Shown here piece by piece: positions 55,188-63,864 of a stretch of DNA of 64,000 nt (the stretch's first letter is position 1; every line of letters begins with the position of its first letter). Below the pieces are notes generated by a model. That model made no database searches, was not told the DNA's origin, and worked only from the letters and a program-made list of their open reading frames with translations. Source of the stretch: Tropicibacter alexandrii (GTDB lineage Bacteria; Pseudomonadota; Alphaproteobacteria; Rhodobacterales; Rhodobacteraceae). Location: assembly GCF_003667315.2 (NCBI RefSeq), contig NZ_RCTZ02000001.1, forward strand, positions 248,001 to 312,000, given 5' to 3'. Made by a program: the position numbers and the translations under genes.

Positions 55188-55907
55188 TTACTCTAGGGCG
55201 ATGTTCACCCGCCGGTTCTGCTTGCCCTTGTTCTCGACCCGGCCGAGGCGCAGGGCGCCAATTTCACCCGTACGCGCCACATGCGTGCCACCACAGGGTT
55301 GAAGGTCCACCTGCCCCGCGCCGCGCCCGATCCGCACCAGACGCACCTGTCCGGCACCACGCGGCGGCTTGACCGACAGCGTCTTGACCAGTTCGGGGCG
55401 CGCGGCCAATTCGTCTTCGGTGATCCAGTCCTCGCTGACCTCCAGATCGCGGTCGACGAGGTCGTTCAGCGCCGCCTCCAGCGCGTCGCGGTCTTCGGGC
55501 GGGTCGGGCATCATGAAATCAAGCCGCCCCGTTTCCGTACCGATCTTGCCGCCGGTCACCGGCAGCGGGATGACGACGCTCAGCAGATGCAGGGCCGTAT
55601 GCACCCGCATGTGCCTGTGGCGGCGTTCCCAGTCGATCACCTGCACGACATGCGCGCCCTTGGGCGGCAGGGCCGCCGGTTCGGCGGGCACCAGAACGGA
55701 CAGGCCGTCCTCGCCCTTGACCGCCGTGGCGATGGGCAGGCGGGCACCGTCCCATTCCAGCCAACCGCTGTCGCCGGGCTGGCCGCCGCCGGTCGGATAG
55801 AACAGGGACGGGGAAACGATCACCCCGCCCTCTTCGGTATGGCCCAGCACGCGGCCCGGGGCCTCGCGCCGATAGGCGTCCTCGCGATACAGCAACGCGT
55901 TACTCAT
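55188..55907 (-). CDS. Alanyl-tRNA editing protein AlaX type
   Basis: This 239-residue stand-alone editing domain hydrolyses mischarged Ser-tRNA-Ala or Gly-tRNA-Ala. The zinc ligands are in HMRVHTALHLLSVV and LQPCGGTHVARTGEIG, and the glycine-rich FYPTGGGQPGDSG segment is typical of AlaX-L. The ATG at 55907 shares a base with the stop of the mechanosensitive channel gene, so translation is coupled. The longer reading frame to 56048 runs inside that gene and is not used. Confidence 0.92.
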   Translation of the reverse strand: MSNALLYREDAYRREAPGRVLGHTEEGGVIVSPSLFYPTGGGQPGDSGWLEWDGARLPIATAVKGEDGLSVLVPAEPAALPPKGAHVVQVIDWERRHRHMRVHTALHLLSVVIPLPVTGGKIGTETGRLDFMMPDPPEDRDALEAALNDLVDRDLEVSEDWITEDELAARPELVKTLSVKPPRGAGQVRLVRIGRGAGQVDLQPCGGTHVARTGEIGALRLGRVENKGKQNRRVNIALE

Positions 55908-58324
55908 CACCGATCTCCTGCTTCGGGCTCGACACCCGCGGAACTGCCCGGTCCGGCCGGAGGCGGTTCGACCTCGGGTTTGCTTTCGACGGCGGGCGCC
56001 GAGGAGGCGGGCTTTTCGCCGCCAAGCGCCTCGGGATTGCGAATCCACACGTCGCGCTGCGCATAGGGGATCTCGATGCCCTCTTCCTTGAACTTCTCAT
56101 AGATCTGGTGGTGCATCTCTGTGCGCACCACGAGCCCCGCGCCCACATCGCGCAAGATGCAGCGGATTTCGAAATCCAGACTGTCCGCGCCGAACCCCTT
56201 GAAGAACACGAAGGGTTCGGGGTTCATCAGCACCATGTCGTGGTGCCGGGCGATATCCAGCAGGATCTTTTCCACCTTGCGCGTGTCGCTGCCATAGGCC
56301 ACGCCGACGCTGACGATAATCCGGCCAAGGCTGTTGCCGCGCGTGTAGTTCGCCACGGTGCCTGACACGAAATCGGCGTTGGGGATGATCAAGTCGTACT
56401 TGTCGAAGGTCTCCAGTCGGGTCGAGCGGACAGAGATGTCCTTGACGATGCCGTGTGTGCCGTTGACCTCGATCCAGTCGCCCTCGGTGATCGGGCGTTC
56501 GATCAGCAGGATGATCCCCGAGACGAAGTTCGACACGATGTTCTGAAGGCCGAAACCGATGCCCACGGACAGCGCACCGGCGACGATGGCCAGCGAGGAC
56601 AGGTCGAGCCCCCCGGCGGTGATCGCGACGATGGCGGCAACGAAGATGCCGACATAGCCCATGCCCGACACGATGGCGTTCTGCCCGCCTTGGTCGATCT
56701 TGGTCTTGGGCAGGATCGAGGTGCGGAACGCCCCCTGAAGCAGGCGCGTCACCATGTAGCCCAGCACGAAGACGATGATGACGATCAGGAAATCCGTGGG
56801 CGAAATCCGCGTGTCGCCCAGCGTGAACCCCTCTTGGAAGCGGGCCCAGATTTCCGTCAGGTCGGCGACCCGAGCGCCCCAGATCAACGCCACGAAGGGG
56901 ATGAAGATCAGCGTCAAGGCAAAGCCGCCCAGCACCGGCAAAAGGCTGTCCTGCGCATCGGCGCGGCGCCCGGTGGCCAGTTCGTACAGGTCGTTGATGA
57001 AGCGTTGCAGCACCAGCAGCAGACCGACCAGCGCCAGCGAGGCGATGAACGGATAGACCATCGCCTCGCCCACGCGGGAATAGCCGATCGCGGCCATGAC
57101 CGGGCCGACAACCCCGATGATCATCGCCGCGCGGCCCATGAGCCGGGCAAAGCGCAGGCGGAAGAAGCTGGTCTCGCCCTCGCGCGCGGCGGCGCTGCCA
57201 GCCATGGCCACGTCGTTGCGCACGCGCCCGAGGCGGAACAGGACCAGCCCCGAAATCACCAGAAGCGGGAAATCGAGAACGGCGTGAGTCTCGGCGCTGT
57301 AATCGTCGAATTGCCCGATGGAATCGAGGATTTCCTTCAGGACATAGGCCCATGCCAGAAGGTCGGCATACCGCCCCGCCCGGACCCGCTCGGACGGCTC
57401 CAAAGGCAGGGTCGCGATCTCGTCATTCTCGTGAAAGCTTTCATCGGCCAGCCAGTGGATGCCCAGCAGCAAGGTCGCCCAAAGCGGGACCTGTTCCAGA
57501 AGCAACAGCCAGCGCGTCCCGACGAAGCCGGTGGCCAGCGCCGCCTGAACCAGCGCGTAAATGCCGATCAGCGGCAAGGCCACCTGTCCCAGCGACACCA
57601 GAAAGCGGAACACACCCGTGCCGCGCGGCGCCTTGCCCCGGAGGTATTGCACCGCGGCCCGCGCCCAGCTTTGACCGTGTGACAACAGCAGGAAACCAAC
57701 GACCGTCAGCACGACGATCACCGGCAGGTTCTGCCGCGCCACGTCCTGCCGGAAAGATGAGGTCGCGTTGGTTTTGACCTCGATCCACGATTTGTGCAGC
57801 GAGTCCAGAACGTCGTTCAGCGCCCGGGGCCAGTAGGTGGGATTCAGCGGTGTCGGCCCCAGTTCCAGCAACGCATCCGCTTGCCGTTCGCGAATGACCC
57901 GGTCGATCTCCGCGATCAGGCCGTTGGCGCGGGTATAGGCCTCTTCTGCGCGCAGGATCGGAGCGCGCAATTCGGTCAACTGGCCGTTCAACTCTTCGCG
58001 CCGCTTGGCGATTTCCGGGTCTTCGGTCTCGCCCTCGGCGGGGGCGGCGCCCAACGCGTCGATCTGGCTTTCGATCGTCGTGATGCGGGCCGCGTTGATA
58101 TCCTGCGCCGCGAGGAACCGCTCGCGCCAATCGGCGATCGAGGCCCTCAGCCGCTCCAGCGCGTCATCGGAGGCCTGCCCGGCGGCCAGCACCTCCTCTG
58201 CGTTGGAGGCGGTGGTCGCCCAGCCCGCGTAATCGGGCAGCGAACTTGCGTCTTGTGCAAACGCCCCCACCGTCAGGGTGAGGGTCACGAACATGGCCAG
58301 AAGCCAGCGGTGTATCAGTCTCAT
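55907..58324 (-). CDS. Large mechanosensitive channel of the MscS/MscK type with DUF3772 domain
   Basis: This 805-residue protein has a signal peptide (MRLIHRWLLAMFVTLTLTVG ... AQ). The periplasmic coiled-coil/DUF3772 part (about 30-200) is followed by about ten membrane segments and a C-terminal MscS domain, with GIGFGLQNIVSNFVSGIILL, ERPITEGDWIEVNGTHGIV, RSTRLETFDKYDLIIPNADF and FEIRCILRDVG. The extreme C terminus (about 760-805) is Pro/Glu-rich. It opens in response to membrane tension and protects against hypo-osmotic shock. The start overlaps the cysK stop by four bases, and its stop overlaps the alaX start. Confidence 0.93.
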   Translation of the reverse strand: MRLIHRWLLAMFVTLTLTVGAFAQDASSLPDYAGWATTASNAEEVLAAGQASDDALERLRASIADWRERFLAAQDINAARITTIESQIDALGAAPAEGETEDPEIAKRREELNGQLTELRAPILRAEEAYTRANGLIAEIDRVIRERQADALLELGPTPLNPTYWPRALNDVLDSLHKSWIEVKTNATSSFRQDVARQNLPVIVVLTVVGFLLLSHGQSWARAAVQYLRGKAPRGTGVFRFLVSLGQVALPLIGIYALVQAALATGFVGTRWLLLLEQVPLWATLLLGIHWLADESFHENDEIATLPLEPSERVRAGRYADLLAWAYVLKEILDSIGQFDDYSAETHAVLDFPLLVISGLVLFRLGRVRNDVAMAGSAAAREGETSFFRLRFARLMGRAAMIIGVVGPVMAAIGYSRVGEAMVYPFIASLALVGLLLVLQRFINDLYELATGRRADAQDSLLPVLGGFALTLIFIPFVALIWGARVADLTEIWARFQEGFTLGDTRISPTDFLIVIIVFVLGYMVTRLLQGAFRTSILPKTKIDQGGQNAIVSGMGYVGIFVAAIVAITAGGLDLSSLAIVAGALSVGIGFGLQNIVSNFVSGIILLIERPITEGDWIEVNGTHGIVKDISVRSTRLETFDKYDLIIPNADFVSGTVANYTRGNSLGRIIVSVGVAYGSDTRKVEKILLDIARHHDMVLMNPEPFVFFKGFGADSLDFEIRCILRDVGAGLVVRTEMHHQIYEKFKEEGIEIPYAQRDVWIRNPEALGGEKPASSAPAVESKPEVEPPPAGPGSSAGVEPEAGDR

Positions 58325-59349
58325 ACGTCCTCGAACACGCCGGGGATGCTGGCAGGCGCCTGGGTCATCCAGCCCGGAACCGGCAGCCCCTTTTCCTTGA
58401 GGAAACTCGGGTTGAACAGTTTCGATTGATATCTGGTGCCGTAATCGCAAAGGATAGTCACGATGGTGTGACCCGGCCCCATCTCCTTGGCCATCCGCAT
58501 CGCGCCCGCGACGTTGACACCGGACGATCCGCCCAGACACAGCCCCTCTTCGGACAGCATGTCAAAGACCACCGGCAGCGCCTCTGCATCGGGGATGCGA
58601 CAGGTGAAATCGGGGGTGAAGCCTTCGAGATTGGCGGTGATGCGCCCCTGCCCGATGCCTTCGGTGATCGAGTTGCCGGGGTTTTCCGCGCCGGTATAGA
58701 TCTTGAACAGGCCCGCGCCCTCGGGATCGGCAAGACCGATCTTGACGCCCTTGGGTTGCAGCGCCTCGGCCACGCCCGCGAGCGTGCCGCCCGAGCCCAC
58801 CGCGCAGATGAAACCGTCGACCTTCCCGCCGGTCTGATCCCAGATTTCCGGGCCTGTGGTTTCGATATGGGCCTGACGGTTGGCCACGTTGTCGAACTGG
58901 TTGGCCCAGATCGCGCCCTTGGACTCGGTCTTGGCCAGTTCCTCGGCCAGACGGCCGGAATAGCGCACGTAATTGTTGGGGTTGGCATAGGGCGCGGCGG
59001 GCACCTGCACCAGCTCGGCCCCCGCCAGACGCAGCATGTCCTTCTTTTCCTGGCTCTGCGTTTCGGGGATCACGATCACCGTCTTGAACCCCATCGACGC
59101 ACCCACCAGCGCAAGGCCGATGCCGGTATTGCCCGCCGTGCCCTCGACGATGGTGCCACCGGGGGCCAGCAGGCCCTTTTCGACCGCATCCTTGATGATA
59201 TACAGCGCCGCGCGATCCTTGACCGACTGGCCCGGATTCATGAATTCGGCCTTGCCGAGGATGGTGCACCCCGTCATCTCAGAGGCCTTCTTCAGCTTGA
59301 TCAGGGGCGTCTGCCCGATGGCCTGTGCCAGATCCGTCGCGATGCGCAT
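58321..59349 (-). CDS. cysK: Cysteine synthase A
   Basis: This 342-residue PLP enzyme makes cysteine from O-acetylserine and sulfide. The PLP lysine is K44 in GKAEFMNPGQSVKDRAA, and the asparagine loop is IVEGTAGNTGIGLALVG. The phosphate-binding loop is AVGSGGTLAGVAEAL. The C-terminal extension (SFLKEKGLPVPGWM) is typical of the longer alphaproteobacterial form. It follows trgA-trgB, matching the Rhodobacter sphaeroides tellurite-resistance locus trgAB-cysK. The longer frame to 59814 overlaps trgB antisense-free sequence without family similarity, so the ATG at 59349 is used. Confidence 0.95.
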   Translation of the reverse strand: MRIATDLAQAIGQTPLIKLKKASEMTGCTILGKAEFMNPGQSVKDRAALYIIKDAVEKGLLAPGGTIVEGTAGNTGIGLALVGASMGFKTVIVIPETQSQEKKDMLRLAGAELVQVPAAPYANPNNYVRYSGRLAEELAKTESKGAIWANQFDNVANRQAHIETTGPEIWDQTGGKVDGFICAVGSGGTLAGVAEALQPKGVKIGLADPEGAGLFKIYTGAENPGNSITEGIGQGRITANLEGFTPDFTCRIPDAEALPVVFDMLSEEGLCLGGSSGVNVAGAMRMAKEMGPGHTIVTILCDYGTRYQSKLFNPSFLKEKGLPVPGWMTQAPASIPGVFEDV

Positions 59350-59456
59350 GGGCGGCGTCCTTTTCTTGTCGTCCTGTGGAAATGTGTAGGTCCGCGAACA
59401 CCGGAACTCAAGGGCCGACGCCCGGTTGTCCGGGGCCTGCCCCGGCGCCTTTGGGA

Positions 59457-60569
59457 TCAGCGGCGCAGGTCGGCGCGCTTGTTGGCCAGCCACAGCAGCA
59501 TCATCGCCAAGGGGGCCGCGTTGATCTCGCCACTGTCGAGCAGCGCCATGGCCCGGTCGAAGGGGATGACGTGGTTGCGGATATCCTCGTTTTCGGATTC
59601 CAGCCCGCCTTGGCTCTGACCCCGTCCGGACAGGTCGGCCAGCCCGAGGAAACAGTGATAGAATTCCGTCGAATAGCCCGGCGAGGCATAGCCGCCGACC
59701 ATCTTGATCAACTCGTCCACCTGCAAATGCGCCTCTTCGACGGCCTCGCGACGCGCCGCCTCTTCGGGCGCCTCGCGGGCATCGACCAGACCGGCAATGG
59801 GTTCCAGCACCCAAGGCGCCGGATCGCCGCGATTGATCGGGCCAAAGCGCAGCTGTTCGACCAGAAGCACCGTGTCGTTGACCGGGTCATAAGGCAGCAC
59901 CAGCGCCACGTCGAAGGACATGAAGCATTCGCGCCCCAGCTCCGCCGACCATGACCCGTCGAACCGCCGATAGCGCAGGTTGAAGGCATTCATGGTGAAA
60001 AACCCGTGCCAGCCCTCGCGCCGCCCGGTGATCTCGACCTGATCGGTGGTCATCGGGTTGCGCAAGGTCTGCGGCGCGGGCTGCGCGGCGATCTGCTGCG
60101 CCCAAGCGCGCGCCCGGAAGAAGGGCAGCACCTGCGCAACGGCCTCGGGCGGCCAGTTGCCCCGCCGCGCCATGACCTCCTCCGCCGCGCGGACCGAGAT
60201 CTCGGCCCAGTCGCGCAGCCAGTCGTCGAAGGACCACGCCGCGCCCGGCACCCAGCGGCGATCGGCGGGGAAATAGACCTGCGCGGGCCGCTCGCCCTCG
60301 GCCGTCGTCACCCCCAGTTCGCGCGTCACGAAGGCAAATCCACCCTCGTAGAAATCCAGCCGCGCGAGGTCGTCGGCGTCGAGCCCCGGCACCAGCACCC
60401 CCTGCGCCTCGGCGCCCGGCTCGGCCACCAGCATCGGAAAGGCCTGCCCCTCGGCCCAGCGAACGGCGTGCCCGGGCAGAACCGCCGGATGAACCGAAGG
60501 GACGCGCCCAAGCACGCGTTCCAGCAGCGGCGCATGCCGCAACGAGCCATAGAAGAACAGATCAGCCAG
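59457..60569 (-). CDS. trgB: TrgB-like fusion: gamma-glutamylcyclotransferase-like domain plus Nudix ADP-ribose pyrophosphatase; non-standard start
   Basis: This is a protein of about 370 residues. Residues 1-115 form a GGCT/AIG2-like domain beginning ADLFFYGSLRHAPLLERVLG. A second half contains a Nudix domain with GLVDAREAPEEAARREAVEE (Nudix box) and a typical ADP-ribose pyrophosphatase layout. The first usual start (TTG at 60542) would delete the essential YGSLR motif. The frame continues upstream only to the trgA stop. A CTG at 60569 has GGAG seven bases before it and would include the motif. Alternatively, the ATG at 60576, overlapping the trgA stop, enters this frame after loss of one G. 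The domain pair matches the TrgB tellurite-resistance protein. Confidence 0.85.
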   Translation of the reverse strand: MADLFFYGSLRHAPLLERVLGRVPSVHPAVLPGHAVRWAEGQAFPMLVAEPGAEAQGVLVPGLDADDLARLDFYEGGFAFVTRELGVTTAEGERPAQVYFPADRRWVPGAAWSFDDWLRDWAEISVRAAEEVMARRGNWPPEAVAQVLPFFRARAWAQQIAAQPAPQTLRNPMTTDQVEITGRREGWHGFFTMNAFNLRYRRFDGSWSAELGRECFMSFDVALVLPYDPVNDTVLLVEQLRFGPINRGDPAPWVLEPIAGLVDAREAPEEAARREAVEEAHLQVDELIKMVGGYASPGYSTEFYHCFLGLADLSGRGQSQGGLESENEDIRNHVIPFDRAMALLDSGEINAAPLAMMLLWLANKRADLRR

Positions 60570-60572
60570 CGG

Positions 60573-61013
60573 TCATCTCCAGTGGCGCGACACGACCTCG
60601 GCCACGAAGCCCGTGATGATCGCGCCAACGAGCAAGGCGGTGATCACGGTCACGTCCTGCAATTCCTGCGCGTATTTCACGGCGCTCTCGAAAATGCCCA
60701 TGATCGCTTCCATGACGGTCCGGTATTTCCGGTCGAGCGAGTTCTCCACCATGAGGTTGGCGGAATGGATGAACAGCGCCCACAGCACCAAGGCAACGGT
60801 GCCGGTAAAGCCATTCGCGATGGCCGCCGATTGCCCACGCCCCGCACGGCTGCCCACGATCAGCCAGCCGCACAGGAAACCGATCACCGCGTTGACCTCG
60901 GAGAATATGCCAAAGCGCGTGCTGGCCGGCATATTCGTCTTGATGATTTCGGATACGGCATAGCCCAAGACTGCCAGACAAATCCCGGCAAAGAGTTTCG
61001 CGGCAGTGGGCAT
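60573..61013 (-). CDS. trgA: TrgA family membrane protein
   Basis: This 146-residue protein has four hydrophobic segments (AKLFAGICLAVLGYAVSEII; NAVIGFLCGWLIVG; GFTGTVALVLWALFIHSANL; TVITALLVGAIITGFVAEVV). It matches TrgA of the Rhodobacter sphaeroides trgAB-cysK tellurite-resistance locus. It starts six bases after cfa and is followed immediately by trgB. The molecular role is not known. Confidence 0.9.
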   Translation of the reverse strand: MPTAAKLFAGICLAVLGYAVSEIIKTNMPASTRFGIFSEVNAVIGFLCGWLIVGSRAGRGQSAAIANGFTGTVALVLWALFIHSANLMVENSLDRKYRTVMEAIMGIFESAVKYAQELQDVTVITALLVGAIITGFVAEVVSRHWR

Positions 61014-61019
61014 CAGGCG

Positions 61020-62234
61020 TCAGGGCCTCGTAATCGTTATCTGTGTCACATCACAGTTACCGCTTTGAAACGTCGCCGCGCAAGAGGTGAGATAGATATT
61101 CCACATCCGCCGAAACCGTTCATCGAACCCAAGCTGTGCCACATCCGGCCATCTCGCGTTGAACGTGTCATACCAGCGGCGCAAGGTCTGGGAATAGCTC
61201 TGCCCGAACTCGACCGAGCGGACCTCCTGCAAGCCGGCCTTGGCCACCTGTTCGCGCAAGACGACATCGCTGGGCAACATGCCGCCGGGGAAGATGTATT
61301 TCTGGATGAAATCCACGCCACGCCGGTAGATGTCCCAGCGGCGGTGCTGGACGGTGATGATCTGCAGCGTGGCATTGGCACCGGGCTTGAGACAATTCCG
61401 CAGCTTCTGGAAATAGACGGGCCAGTATCTTTCACCGACCGCCTCGAACATCTCGATCGAGGCGACCCCGTCATATTGCCCGGTCTCGTCGCGGTAATCC
61501 TGAAGCTTGATGGTCACCCGGTCGCTCAAGCCCGCCTTGGCCATGCGCGCCACGGCATAGTCGTATTGCGCTTGGCTGATGGTCAGGCCGGTCACCCGCA
61601 GGCCGCGTTCGCGCGCCGCGTATTCGGCAAAGCCACCCCAGCCGCAGCCGATTTCCAGAACGTGATCGCCCGGTTGCGCGCCCATCTGGTCGACCATGCT
61701 GGCATATTTGGCGATCTGTGCCTGTTCCAGCGTCTCGTCGCCGGTTTCGAACAGGGCGCTGGAATAGGTCATCGTCGGGTCCAGCCACAGCCCGTAGAAA
61801 TCGTTGCCCAGATCATAGTGATGGGCGATGTTCTTCCTCGCTTGGCTTTTCGAATTGCGCTGGAACCAGAACCGCGCCTTTTCGAACGCCCGCACCAGCC
61901 CCATGCCGGGATAGCCGTCGAACATTTCCTCGTTGGCATGCACGAGATCCATGAACCCCATCAGGTCCGGCGTCGTCCAACCCCGATCGAGATAGGCTTC
62001 GCAGAACCCTAGATCGCCGTCGCGGATCAGCCGCGCGAACAGATCCTCGTCATGGATTTCCAGCATCGCCGTCGGTCCGGGACGGTGGCCCTGTGCCCGA
62101 AAGGACTGACCGTCCGGCAGCACGAAATCCAGTTGCCCCACCTCCATCTGCCCGGCGATGTCGAGCACGCGTCGAAAGTAGCGCGGCTGCGGCGCGTCGG
62201 TGGTATCGGTGGTGCGGGTATCAGTCAGAGTCAT
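61020..62234 (-). CDS. cfa: Cyclopropane-fatty-acyl-phospholipid synthase
   Basis: This 404-residue SAM-dependent enzyme adds a methylene bridge to unsaturated acyl chains of membrane lipids. Visible are the SAM motif VLEIGCGWGGFAEYAARERG, the substrate region HHYDLGNDFYGLWLDPTMTY, the SIEMFEAVGERYWPVYF segment and the C-terminal RRWYDTFNARW. The frame is open to 62330, but the ATG at 62234 has a GGAGGC ribosome-binding site and starts the normal N-terminal domain. In Rhodobacter relatives cfa and photolyase genes belong to the singlet-oxygen response; here they are neighbours. Confidence 0.95.
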   Translation of the reverse strand: MTLTDTRTTDTTDAPQPRYFRRVLDIAGQMEVGQLDFVLPDGQSFRAQGHRPGPTAMLEIHDEDLFARLIRDGDLGFCEAYLDRGWTTPDLMGFMDLVHANEEMFDGYPGMGLVRAFEKARFWFQRNSKSQARKNIAHHYDLGNDFYGLWLDPTMTYSSALFETGDETLEQAQIAKYASMVDQMGAQPGDHVLEIGCGWGGFAEYAARERGLRVTGLTISQAQYDYAVARMAKAGLSDRVTIKLQDYRDETGQYDGVASIEMFEAVGERYWPVYFQKLRNCLKPGANATLQIITVQHRRWDIYRRGVDFIQKYIFPGGMLPSDVVLREQVAKAGLQEVRSVEFGQSYSQTLRRWYDTFNARWPDVAQLGFDERFRRMWNIYLTSCAATFQSGNCDVTQITITRP

Positions 62235-62345
62235 TTTGCCTCCCGGGCATGGTCGTTGCGCCCGTTCTGTGCAATTGGGCCTTTCTTGATTTACGCACAT
62301 GACGCCGAGGCGGATGCAAAATTTCCGCAAAATTTCTCATGTGTG

Positions 62346-63767
62346 TCAAAATCCCTTATTCTCGTAGGCGTTCAACGCCTTTTCGCGCCCCTCTTTCACG
62401 CCGATGACCGGGTCCGGATAGGCATCGTCCGGCGACAGGCCCCAACTGACCGGAACGGCGTCGAAATACGCCAATGCCTCGGCGGAGGGATTGCGGCGGC
62501 CTTCGGCAATCCAGCGGTCGATATAGGCGCGGTCGGGGTCGAATTTCTCGCGCTGGGTCACCGGGTTGAAGACCCGGAAATAGGGCGTTGCATCCGGGCC
62601 CGACCCCGCCACCCATTGCCAGCCCATCGCGTTCGAGGCCGGGTCCCAGTCGATCAGACAATCCTCGAACCAGCGCATGCCGATCTTCCAATGCATGAGC
62701 AGATGCTTGCACAGGTAAGAGCCGACGATCATCCGCACGCGGTTGTGCATGCGGCCCGTCACGTACATCTCGCGCAGCCCCGCATCGACAAACGGAATGC
62801 CGGTGCGCGCCTGCTTCCACGCCTTGACCTCGCGCAGGCGTTCATCGTCGCGCCACGGGAAGGCATCCCATTCCTCGCGCCAGTTGTCCGTCAGCAGGCG
62901 CGGACTGTGCCACATCAGGTGATAGGCGAACTCGCGCCAGACCAGTTCCTTGAGGAAGGTCTCGGCACCCGGCTTGCCCTCTTCCATGGCGCGACGGCCC
63001 GCGTGCCAGCATTGCTGCGGGCTGATCTCGCCCAGCGACAGGTTCTCCGACAGGCACGAGGTGCCGTCGACGGCAGGCCGGTCGCGGGTGTCGTTGTAAT
63101 CGGCCACCTTGCCGCCCATGAAGGCCCCCAAGCGCCCCTGCGCGGCCTCTTCGCCCAGTTGCACATAGGGGCGCACGACATCCGCACCGCGCCGCATTGC
63201 AGCGCCAAGGGCCCAGTCCTCCAGCGCCTCGCTGTCGGGCCAGCTGTCGGGCGCGGGCAGCCGCGCGGGCGCGGGCAAGGGCGCGGCGACATCGACATCC
63301 TTCACCGCGCGCCAATAGGGGGTGTAGACCTTGTAATAGCCGCCCTGCTTGGTCTCGACCGTCCAAGGTTCGAACATGACATGCCCGGCAAAGCTTTCAG
63401 CCTCCAGCCCGGCCTCCTTGAGCGCGCTCTTGACCTCGGTGTCACGGTCGACGCTGTCCGGATCGTAGGCGCGTTGCCAGTAGACGGCCCCTGCCCCAAG
63501 CGCCTTTGCCAGGTCCAGAAGCACATCACGGGCCTTGCCGGATCGCAGGATCAGCCGCGAGCCCTTGTCGCGCAATGCCTCCGCGTAATGCTCCAACCCC
63601 AGCCCAAGCCGCCATTTCGGCGCGGCGCCCAAGGCATCGACCAGCCCGTCGCGGATGAAGATCGGCACGACCGGACCACCCCGCGCCACCGCCTCGGACA
63701 GGGCGGCATGGTCGCTCAGCCGCAGGTCGCGGCGGATCCAAACGAGGGTGGGACGGGTATCGGACAT
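62346..63767 (-). CDS. phrB: Deoxyribodipyrimidine photolyase
   Basis: This 473-residue flavoprotein repairs UV-induced pyrimidine dimers with light. The N-terminal antenna domain starts TLVWIRRDLRLSDHAALSEA. The FAD domain shows CWHAGRRAMEEG, WREFAYHLMWHSPRLL, WKQARTGIPFVDAGLREMYV, GRMHNRVRMIVGSYLCKHL and the DWDPASNAMGWQWVAGSGPD block. This fits class I cyclobutane photolyases rather than cryptochromes or the FeS group. It lies upstream of cfa on the same strand with 111 bases between. Confidence 0.95.
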   Translation of the reverse strand: MSDTRPTLVWIRRDLRLSDHAALSEAVARGGPVVPIFIRDGLVDALGAAPKWRLGLGLEHYAEALRDKGSRLILRSGKARDVLLDLAKALGAGAVYWQRAYDPDSVDRDTEVKSALKEAGLEAESFAGHVMFEPWTVETKQGGYYKVYTPYWRAVKDVDVAAPLPAPARLPAPDSWPDSEALEDWALGAAMRRGADVVRPYVQLGEEAAQGRLGAFMGGKVADYNDTRDRPAVDGTSCLSENLSLGEISPQQCWHAGRRAMEEGKPGAETFLKELVWREFAYHLMWHSPRLLTDNWREEWDAFPWRDDERLREVKAWKQARTGIPFVDAGLREMYVTGRMHNRVRMIVGSYLCKHLLMHWKIGMRWFEDCLIDWDPASNAMGWQWVAGSGPDATPYFRVFNPVTQREKFDPDRAYIDRWIAEGRRNPSAEALAYFDAVPVSWGLSPDDAYPDPVIGVKEGREKALNAYENKGF

Positions 63768-63816
63768 CGGCGGCTCCTGTTAACTCAGGCAGACCTAACG
63801 CCGCGCGCGCAAAAGA

Positions 63817-63843
63817 AAAGCCCCGCCGGGGTGGCGGGGCTTT
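63817..63843. terminator. Terminator between the BCCT transporter gene and phrB
   Basis: AAAGCCCCGCC and GGCGGGGCTTT form a perfect 11-base stem with a GGGGT loop. On the minus strand it is followed by TCTTTT. It lies 22 bases after the transporter stop and 50 bases before the phrB start. Confidence 0.88.
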
Positions 63844-63864
63844 CCAAGGTTCGTATCGCTGGGA

